Below are positions 15,206 to 20,082 of a stretch of 20,082 nucleotides of DNA, piece by piece (the stretch's first letter is position 1; each line of letters opens with the position of its first letter). The stretch is from positions 1 to 20,082 of the forward strand of contig CAMUNZ010000020.1 of the NCBI GenBank assembly GCA_947090385.1, in the 5' to 3' direction. Below the pieces are notes generated by a model. It saw nothing but the letters and a program-made list of their open reading frames with translations, was not told the DNA's origin and did not search any database. The stretch comes from an uncultured Campylobacter sp. Lineage in GTDB: Bacteria > Campylobacterota > Campylobacteria > Campylobacterales > Campylobacteraceae. The translations under genes and the position numbers were made by a program.

Positions 15206-16026
15206 TTTTTTTTGACTATTTAGAAGAAATTTTAGAATGTGGAGATTTAAATGTAAAATTTGATAAATTTTACGATTTTTATGCAAAATTTTGTGAAAAT
15301 TTATATAAAATTCCAACAAATTTCACTCCAAAAATTTTAAAAAATCCAAGTTATGCAAAATTTTGTGAAGTTATAGATTTAAAAGATGCAAAAAAGATAA
15401 AAGCGCAAAAACAGCAAAAATTTTTGCATTCTATCGCTCATATCGAATACAGTGCGATTGATATCGCAATAGATGCTGTTTATAGATTTGGTGGAAGTTT
15501 AGGCGAATTAAGTTTTGATTTTTGTAAAGATTGGTTAGAAGTTGCAAAAGAAGAAATTTCTCATTTTAAAATGATAGAAAATTTTATGCACAAAAATGAA
15601 ATAAAATATGGCGATTTGCCTGTGCATAATGGGCTTTTCATAGCTCTATCAAAAACTCAAAATTCACTTTTAGAAAGAATGGCAGTAATTCCTAGATTTA
15701 TGGAAGCAAATGGGCTTGATAGTAACTTTTTTATAATGCAAAATTTGCCCAAAAATAGCGAAATTTTGCCCATTTTAAAAGTGATTTTAGAAGAAGAAAT
15801 TTCTCATGTAAAAAAGGGCGATAAATGGTTTAAAATCGCTTGCAAAAATTTAGGTTTTAAAAATGAAAATTTTTCAGAAATTTGGTTTAAAATTGTATTA
15901 AAACATTATCCGAAAAGTTTTTCTCAAAATAGACAAATAAACAAAAACGATCGTTTAAAAGCTGGTTTTTCACAATACGAAATTGACAAAATGGAGAATA
16001 AAAATGAAAAAAATTTATTTTATTAG
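15202..16026 (+). CDS. DUF455 ferritin-like protein, probable di-iron site
   Basis: A 274-residue soluble protein I assign to DUF455, a ferritin-like family of unknown function. The helical core has spaced acidic and His residues expected of a di-iron four-helix bundle: H80 and E82 in IAHIEYSAIDIA, E118 and H121 in EEISHF, E168 in PRFMEANGLD, and E199 and H202 in EEEISHVKKGD. The phrase LPVHNGLF (139-146) is also typical. Metal binding is inferred from these motifs. An 18-base exact repeat encodes YAKFCE at residues 27-32 and again 51-56. ATG 15202 overlaps the rhomboid stop by 4 bases; an upstream in-frame ATG at 15139 lies deep inside the rhomboid gene and would add 21 unlike residues. The end overlaps sixA by 23 bases. 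The reaction and substrate are unknown. Confidence 0.85.
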   Translation: MIFFDYLEEILECGDLNVKFDKFYDFYAKFCENLYKIPTNFTPKILKNPSYAKFCEVIDLKDAKKIKAQKQQKFLHSIAHIEYSAIDIAIDAVYRFGGSLGELSFDFCKDWLEVAKEEISHFKMIENFMHKNEIKYGDLPVHNGLFIALSKTQNSLLERMAVIPRFMEANGLDSNFFIMQNLPKNSEILPILKVILEEEISHVKKGDKWFKIACKNLGFKNENFSEIWFKIVLKHYPKSFSQNRQINKNDRLKAGFSQYEIDKMENKNEKNLFY

Positions 16027-16492
16027 ACACGCAAAAGCAAAAAAAGATTTTTTCAATGATTATGAAAGAGAGTTAAATTCTCAAGGAAAAGATGAGGCAA
16101 AATTTATCGGACAAAAGCTTAAAAATCATGCAGTTTGCACGGATGCTATTTTTTCCTCTTCATCAATTCGCACAAAAATGACAGCTAAAATAATCGCTTC
16201 TGAATTAAATTTTAACAAAAAAATAAAATTCGAAAAAACTTTATACGACGCAAATTTAAACTCGATTTTGTATTTTATAAACGAAATTGACGATAAATTT
16301 GAAAATGTTTTTATCATCGCTCATAATCCAGCAATTACAGAAATTTCAGAAATTTTAAGCGATAGTATAATCGGAAATATGCCAACTTGCGGCGTTTTTT
16401 GCATTGAATTTGATGTAAAAAGTTTTAAAGATATAAAGCCACATTGTGGAAAAGTTTTATTTTTTGATTATCCAAAAAAGGTTAAAAAATGA
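16004..16492 (+). CDS. sixA: SixA-like phosphohistidine phosphatase (histidine phosphatase superfamily)
   Basis: A 162-residue single-domain member of the phosphoglycerate-mutase-like superfamily. The catalytic RHG-type motif is R8-H9-A10 in FIRHAKA, R56 in SSSIRTKM is the second phosphate ligand, and H107 in IIAHNPAI is the second active-site His. The small size and the RHAKA/HNP wording fit SixA, which in E. coli removes phosphate from histidine phosphocarriers. No phosphotransferase-system or histidine kinase genes are nearby, so its partner here is unknown. I start at ATG 16004, where GGAG lies 7 bases upstream; an in-frame ATG at 15983 lacks this and adds seven residues unlike the family. 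The stop overlaps the next start (ATGA). Confidence 0.87.
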   Translation: MKKIYFIRHAKAKKDFFNDYERELNSQGKDEAKFIGQKLKNHAVCTDAIFSSSSIRTKMTAKIIASELNFNKKIKFEKTLYDANLNSILYFINEIDDKFENVFIIAHNPAITEISEILSDSIIGNMPTCGVFCIEFDVKSFKDIKPHCGKVLFFDYPKKVKK

Positions 16493-17661
16493 GTTTTTAT
16501 TTTAAATTAAAATTAAAAAAAGAGATTGAAATTTGGGAAAAAAATAACCTAATAGATAAAAATTCTTCGCAAAAAATTTTAGATTTTTATAATTTAAACG
16601 AACAAGAAAGTCCGTTTTTAAAATATTTTGCTTATCTTTGTTTAGCACTTAGTTTGATTGTTTTAATCGGCGCAAATTGGGGAGAAATTCCAAAAAATTT
16701 GCGTTTAATTTTATTGATTGGATTGACATTTTTTGTGCAAATTTGTGGATTTTTAAATAAAGATAATTTTTTTTCTGTTTTGCTTGTGTTTTTGGGAAAT
16801 TTTTGCTTTTTAGGATCTATGGCTTTGATTTCGCAAATGTTTAATTTAAAAGGTGATGCAAGCGATTTGATTTTGATTTATTTGATTTTTACCTTGCCTT
16901 TTGTTTTGATTTTAAAGCATCCTATATTAATCACGCAAAATCTTTTTATCGCCGTAATTTGGTTTTTTATGGAAAAATATTATGGAAATTTAGAAAATTT
17001 ATTTTTGTTAATTTTGGCTATAAATTTGTTTGCAATTTACAAAAATTACAGAGAAGATGTTTTTCAAATTTGGCTTGTTTGTTTAACAATTTTTGTATTT
17101 TTTATTTTTGATGAAGGTATTGAAATTTTAAATATATTTTCGATATTTTTGCTCTTTTTGTTTTTGATTTCTAAAGTTTTAAAAAAGAATTTTTTGGAAT
17201 TTTCTGATACTTTAAATAATTATTCTTTAAAAGTAGGCGTTTGCTTTTTGATTTTTTTACTTCTTGTCGTAAATTTTTCTTACGAAGTGAATTTTGGTGC
17301 AAATTTTGAGATAAATTTTGAAAAAACTTATCTTTTTTGTTTTTTGATGGCTTTCATATCTTTTTTGGCTATTTTTACAAAATCTTGGCTTAGTTTGTGG
17401 TTTTTGGTTTTGTTGTCGTTTTATAATTTTGCAGAAAATTTTACATATTTTCAAGAAATTTTTTCGATTTTGATGTATTTTGCTTGCATTGTTTTTGGAA
17501 TTTATTTGCTAAATAAAATAAAAAATTTTGCATTGCTTTTAATTTTTTCAACGATTGTGATTTTATATTTTGATTTAATTGGCGATTACATTTTAACAAG
17601 TTTGATATTTCTAACGTTTGGAATTTTTATGATTTTTTTATCAAAAAGGCTTAAGAAATGA
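16489..17661 (+). CDS. DUF2157-family multi-span membrane protein
   Basis: A 390-residue protein whose first 45 residues are soluble and helical (EIEIWEKNNLIDKNSSQKIL), followed by about ten to twelve hydrophobic spans to the end. The soluble helix followed by LSLIVLIGANWGEIP (near 54-68) matches the N-terminal pattern of DUF2157, a family of unknown function. The last span ends in charged KRLKK. The next gene encodes a GDYXXLXY-domain protein, a pairing often seen in bacteria, which supports the assignment. The stop overlaps that gene by 4 bases. I cannot name a substrate or activity. The separate DUF4401-type protein that sometimes accompanies these two is not evident here. Confidence 0.75.
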   Translation: MSFYFKLKLKKEIEIWEKNNLIDKNSSQKILDFYNLNEQESPFLKYFAYLCLALSLIVLIGANWGEIPKNLRLILLIGLTFFVQICGFLNKDNFFSVLLVFLGNFCFLGSMALISQMFNLKGDASDLILIYLIFTLPFVLILKHPILITQNLFIAVIWFFMEKYYGNLENLFLLILAINLFAIYKNYREDVFQIWLVCLTIFVFFIFDEGIEILNIFSIFLLFLFLISKVLKKNFLEFSDTLNNYSLKVGVCFLIFLLLVVNFSYEVNFGANFEINFEKTYLFCFLMAFISFLAIFTKSWLSLWFLVLLSFYNFAENFTYFQEIFSILMYFACIVFGIYLLNKIKNFALLLIFSTIVILYFDLIGDYILTSLIFLTFGIFMIFLSKRLKK

Positions 17662-18131
17662 GAAAATTTTGGATTTTGGCTATATTTTTTCAAATTTTTG
17701 TTTTGATTTTTTTTGTTTTTTGGGCGAAATTTCCGATATATTTTGGTAATGATTTACAAATAAAAACAAAAGTTTTCGATCCAAGAGATATGCTTAGGGG
17801 AAATTATGTTGCTTTGTTTTATGAATTTTCTGAAATTAAAACAGAAGATGATTTAAAAGGCACAAAAATTTATGCGGTTTTTGACGATAAAAAACCCGCA
17901 AATTTTAAAAAATTTTCGTTTCAAATGCCAACAAATCAAAATTTTATAATTGGAAAAGTGCAGCATTGTTACGATGATAAATGCTTGATAAAATACGGCA
18001 TAGAAGCTTATTTTGTACCTCAAAAAACTGCGATTTTTTTAGAAAAACAAAACGAATTTTTAGTAAATTTAAAGATAAACAACGGAGTTGCTAGAATTGT
18101 TAGTTTAGATATCAATGGCACAACATTTTAA
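17658..18131 (+). CDS. GDYXXLXY-domain membrane-anchored protein
   Basis: A 157-residue protein with one N-terminal hydrophobic span (about 4-23) and the rest probably on the periplasmic side. The core is DPRDMLRGNYVALFYEF at 41-57, which matches the motif that names the GDYXXLXY family, except that Asp is Asn (N49, codon AAT). A second conserved-looking part, YGIEAYFVPQ near 115-124, is also typical of the family. C113-adjacent residues KCLIKYG and a nearby Cys pair (C107 region and C113 region) could form a disulfide, which is a guess. It ends the five-gene operon and overlaps DUF2157 by 4 bases. No function is known for the family that I can state. Confidence 0.75.
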   Translation: MRKFWILAIFFQIFVLIFFVFWAKFPIYFGNDLQIKTKVFDPRDMLRGNYVALFYEFSEIKTEDDLKGTKIYAVFDDKKPANFKKFSFQMPTNQNFIIGKVQHCYDDKCLIKYGIEAYFVPQKTAIFLEKQNEFLVNLKINNGVARIVSLDINGTTF

Positions 18132-18151
18132 TTTGTATTTAAAAATTATTT

Positions 18152-18157
18152 TATACA
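18152..18157 (+). promoter_or_regulatory. Possible -10 box before the 119-residue membrane protein gene
   Basis: The 54-base gap after the GDYXXLXY gene reads ATTTTATACAATT, where TATACA (or the overlapping TACAAT) could be a -10 box. A strong AGGAG ribosome site at 18176-18180 follows. The gap and the fresh ribosome site suggest a new transcription unit, but the box itself is weak evidence in such AT-rich DNA. Confidence 0.35.
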
Positions 18158-18185
18158 ATTATCAATTTTTATTTTAGGAGATATT

Positions 18186-18545
18186 ATGCAACAAAGTTTG
18201 CTTTCGACGATTACAATGGGAATTTTTGTATTACTCATTTTATCTGGGCTTGTTTTATTAAAAGAATTATTTTTAGGAAATAAACGTCAATTAAATTCGC
18301 AAACTAGAAAACTTTTAGAAATTTTCAATGAATTACCAAAAGATAGAAAAATCGAAGTTGAAAATTTTGCAAAAAAAATGTTAAAAGAATCAAAAAAAGA
18401 TAAAAAATCGTTTTTTAGTTTTTTTAGAAAAAAGCCTAATAAAATTTTGATCGATCCGATATCAGATCCCGAAATATTGGAATTTTCTAAAAGAATAAAA
18501 AAAATAAAAGCAGATGAAAATTTTGAAGATTTAGCAAAGGCTTGA
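18186..18545 (+). CDS. Small single-span membrane protein of unknown function
   Basis: I do not recognise this 119-residue product. It has one hydrophobic span at about residues 7-27 (ITMGIFVLLILSGLVLL), then a highly charged, lysine-rich and probably helical cytosolic tail. The tail has an RKLLEIFNELPKDRK segment near 41-55 and ends with repeated KRIKKIKADENFEDL-type helix. It starts at ATG 18186 with AGGAG 5 bases upstream, the best ribosome site on the plus strand here, so it is very likely a real gene. Its stop overlaps the start of the NSS transporter gene (TGATG), so the two are probably made together. A role as a helper of that transporter is possible, not shown. Confidence 0.7.
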   Translation: MQQSLLSTITMGIFVLLILSGLVLLKELFLGNKRQLNSQTRKLLEIFNELPKDRKIEVENFAKKMLKESKKDKKSFFSFFRKKPNKILIDPISDPEILEFSKRIKKIKADENFEDLAKA

Positions 18546-19864
18546 TGATGAAAGATGGTTTTTCTAATCAATATGGTTTTATACTTGCTTGCATAGGTTC
18601 TGCTGTAGGCATGGGAAATATCTGGAGATTTCCAGTTTTGGTTTCAAAATATGGCGGACTTACGTTTTTAATCCCTTTTTTGATTTTTGTAATTTTAATC
18701 GCTGCAACTGGCGTCATAGAAGAATTTTCTCTTGGTAGAAGGGCAAAATCTGGTCCGATCGGTGCTTTTGGATTTTGTACAAAAACTAGATTTAATAACG
18801 AAAAAATTGGAAAAATCATAGGTTTTTTGCCTGTTGTTGGCTCTCTTGCTTTAGCTATCGGTTATACGGTCGTTATGTCTTGGATTTTTAAATATACTTA
18901 TTTGGCTATAAATGGTGATTTGTTTGCTTTTGGGACAAGTATGGATAAAATAGGTGCAGAATTCGGAAAAACTGCCGATGATTCTAAAATTTGGATATTT
19001 GTGGCACTTGTTGTATCTGCTTTTATAATGTCATTTGGAATTGCAAAAGGTATAGAAAAAGCAAATAAAATAATGCTTCCTTTGCTTTTTGGTATGTTTA
19101 TAATTTTGGCTTTCTACATAGCTTTTTTACCAAATACTTCAAAAGGTTATGAATATATTTTTACTTTTTCAATCGATGGATTTTTTGATCCTGAAGTTTG
19201 GATTTTTGCTTTTGGGCAAGCTTTTTTTTCTATGTCTGTGGCTGGGAATGGATCTGTAATTTATGGATCTTATTTAAATGACAGCGAAGATATACCAAAT
19301 TCAGCAAAATATGTTGCTATTTTTAATGTTTTATCGGCTCTTTTGGCTGCTTTTGTGATAATTCCTGCGATTGCTGCTACTGGAGATGAGCTTACTCAAG
19401 GTGGTCCAGGACTTATGTTTATACACCTAGTAAGTGTTTTAAACGATATGCAAGGCGGGAGAATTGTCGGATTAGTGTTTTTTATATGTGTGCTTTTTGC
19501 TGGGATTACGTCGATTATAAATTTATATGAAGCGCCGATTGCGACATTGCAACAAAAATTTGCTTTAAAAAGATATTCAGCTGTTTTTATAATACACATC
19601 GTTGGGTTGTTTAGCGCTATTTTGATTCAAAAAATAGTTTCTGAATGGATGGATTTTGTAAGTATTTATGTTTGTCCGTTGGGAGCTTTGCTAACCGGGA
19701 TAATGTTTTTTTGGATTTATGGAAAAGAAAATGGATTAAAAGCTGTAAATAACGGAGCAAAAAGTTTTGTTGGCGATAAATTTTGGTTTTTAGGAAAGTA
19801 TGTTTATTGTCTTTGTGCTTTAATAGCTTTAATTGCTGGCGCGATTTTTGGTGGAATTGGTTGA
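18545..19864 (+). CDS. Sodium-dependent NSS-family transporter
   Basis: A 439-residue neurotransmitter:sodium symporter (LeuT-fold) homologue that probably imports an amino acid or related amine with sodium. The first span contains GSAVGMGNIWRFP, the family hallmark with the unwound, sodium-binding region. The sixth contains FAFGQAFFSMSVAGNGS, the matching substrate-side motif. GGPGLMFIHL and LFAGITSIINLYEA also fit. I count about eleven spans, the last being the C-terminal one, as in many bacterial members that lack span 12. The substrate cannot be read from sequence. Start choice: ATG 18545 shares one base with the upstream stop, and ATG 18548 is 7 bases from AAAGG (18536-18540), so either is possible; they differ by one residue. 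A TTG at 18542 is less likely. Confidence 0.92.
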   Translation: MMKDGFSNQYGFILACIGSAVGMGNIWRFPVLVSKYGGLTFLIPFLIFVILIAATGVIEEFSLGRRAKSGPIGAFGFCTKTRFNNEKIGKIIGFLPVVGSLALAIGYTVVMSWIFKYTYLAINGDLFAFGTSMDKIGAEFGKTADDSKIWIFVALVVSAFIMSFGIAKGIEKANKIMLPLLFGMFIILAFYIAFLPNTSKGYEYIFTFSIDGFFDPEVWIFAFGQAFFSMSVAGNGSVIYGSYLNDSEDIPNSAKYVAIFNVLSALLAAFVIIPAIAATGDELTQGGPGLMFIHLVSVLNDMQGGRIVGLVFFICVLFAGITSIINLYEAPIATLQQKFALKRYSAVFIIHIVGLFSAILIQKIVSEWMDFVSIYVCPLGALLTGIMFFWIYGKENGLKAVNNGAKSFVGDKFWFLGKYVYCLCALIALIAGAIFGGIG

Positions 19865-19903
19865 AATTTTTAAAATTTAAGTAGTTTATAAAGTTTAGAA
19901 AGT

Positions 19904-19909
19904 TATAAT
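19904..19909 (+). promoter_or_regulatory. -10 box (TATAAT) of the tRNA-Ser promoter
   Basis: AAGTTATAATTCC upstream of tRNA-Ser holds a perfect TATAAT at 19904-19909. A start near 19916 would leave about 10 bases before the mature 5' end. No clear -35 is seen. It lies in the 61-base gap after the transporter gene, which otherwise holds only AT-rich sequence. Confidence 0.6.
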
Positions 19910-19925
19910 TCCAATTCTTTTTTTT

Positions 19926-20016
19926 GGACAGATGGGTGAGTGGTCGAAACCACACCCCTGCTAAGGGTGCAGCTCTTAATCGGGGCTCGAGGGTTCAAAT
20001 CCCTCTCTGTCCGCCA
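19926..20016 (+). tRNA. tRNA-Ser (anticodon GCU)
   Basis: A 91-base class II tRNA including an encoded CCA (20014-20016). Acceptor strands GGACAGA and TCTGTCC pair fully, with discriminator G at 20013. The anticodon arm ACCCCTGCTAAGGGT gives GCT in a CTGCTAA loop. A long variable arm (about 19970-19987, GCTCTTAATCGGGGC region) is typical of serine tRNAs. The T-arm GAGGG/CCCTC encloses TTCAAAT. All stems are regular. Confidence 0.96.
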
Positions 20017-20029
20017 CGACTAGCTAAAA

Positions 20030-20063
20030 CTTTTGAATTCTTTTAATATTTCAAAAGGTTTTT
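20030..20063 (+). terminator. Possible weak terminator after tRNA-Ser
   Basis: CTTTTGAA (20030-20037) and TTCAAAAG (20050-20057) form an 8-base stem with a 12-base loop, followed by GTTTTT. This has the layout of a factor-independent terminator, placed 13 bases after the tRNA. The stem has only two G-C pairs and the loop is long, so it may be chance. Confidence 0.35.
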
Positions 20064-20082
20064 AATAAATATCCATTTCGAA

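Noticed and set aside
18542..18544. TTG start for the NSS transporter
   Set aside because: Two ATG codons follow directly, the second at ideal distance from AAAGG.
213..19240. Runs of eight A or T (for example near 207-214, 4992-4999, 16767-16774, 19222-19229) as possible phase-variation tracts
   Set aside because: Eight-base A/T runs are expected by chance here and lie in housekeeping genes as well. Campylobacter phase variation uses mostly long G or C runs, and none is present.
19617..19955. 112-codon open frame on the minus strand across the end of the NSS transporter and the tRNA-Ser promoter
   Set aside because: It lies opposite a strongly conserved transporter gene, its product is low-complexity (rich in K, N, L, F), and it would read through tRNA control sequence. 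It is a by-product of AT-rich coding DNA.
1..20082. CRISPR arrays, insertion sequences, prophage or toxin-antitoxin genes
   Set aside because: I found no regularly spaced repeats, transposase or integrase motifs, or paired small toxin-like genes; gene content is chromosomal and contiguous on each strand.

Overview
The window is AT-rich DNA (GC clearly below one third by eye) from a member of the Campylobacterota, most likely a Campylobacter. The evidence is gene order: aspartate aminotransferase, cysE, speA, hisS, tmk, coaD, ubiX is a block I know from Campylobacter jejuni, and glmU, coaBC, uppS, a prepilin peptidase and an LptF/LptG-like permease form a second one. In C. jejuni, as I remember it, these blocks are apart and each borders a flagellar gene (flgA after ubiX, fliP beside glmU). 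Here they are joined and neither flagellar gene is present, which hints at a non-flagellated species such as the C. hominis or C. ureolyticus type. That species guess is inference.

Minus strand, about 14576 down to 1: one long, nearly gapless run of housekeeping genes, read from right to left. murA and moeA come first, from a promoter in the divergent region near 14620. A tRNA-Gly(GCC) follows with its own good promoter. Then come ubiX, coaD, tmk, hisS, speA, cysE and an aspartate-type aminotransferase, an EamA transporter, then glmU (with its own TATAAT promoter), coaBC, uppS, a prepilin peptidase and the 5' part of an LptF/LptG permease cut by the window edge. Most junctions overlap by 1 to 8 bases. 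The themes are peptidoglycan precursors (murA, glmU, uppS), coenzyme A (coaBC, coaD), molybdenum cofactor (moeA), prenylated flavin (ubiX), amino acids and polyamines (aminotransferase, cysE, speA), dTMP kinase and a tRNA synthetase.

Plus strand, 14678 to 18131: a five-gene operon with 4 to 23 base overlaps: a minimal rhomboid intramembrane protease, a DUF455 ferritin-like protein with a plausible di-iron site, a SixA-type histidine phosphatase, a DUF2157 membrane protein and a GDYXXLXY-family protein. This poorly characterised set is the most likely place for unexplained biology in the window.

Plus strand, 18186 to 20016: a 119-residue single-span membrane protein of unknown function, overlapping an NSS-family sodium-coupled transporter, then a tRNA-Ser(GCU) with a TATAAT promoter and a possible weak terminator. 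I saw no insertion sequences, prophage genes, CRISPR arrays or riboswitches. No stretch over 300 bases lacks a gene.

Points for a second look are an extra base in the T-arm of tRNA-Gly, a Glu-to-Leu change in the conserved RTGG motif of UppS, and the rhomboid/DUF455/SixA/DUF2157/GDYXXLXY operon.
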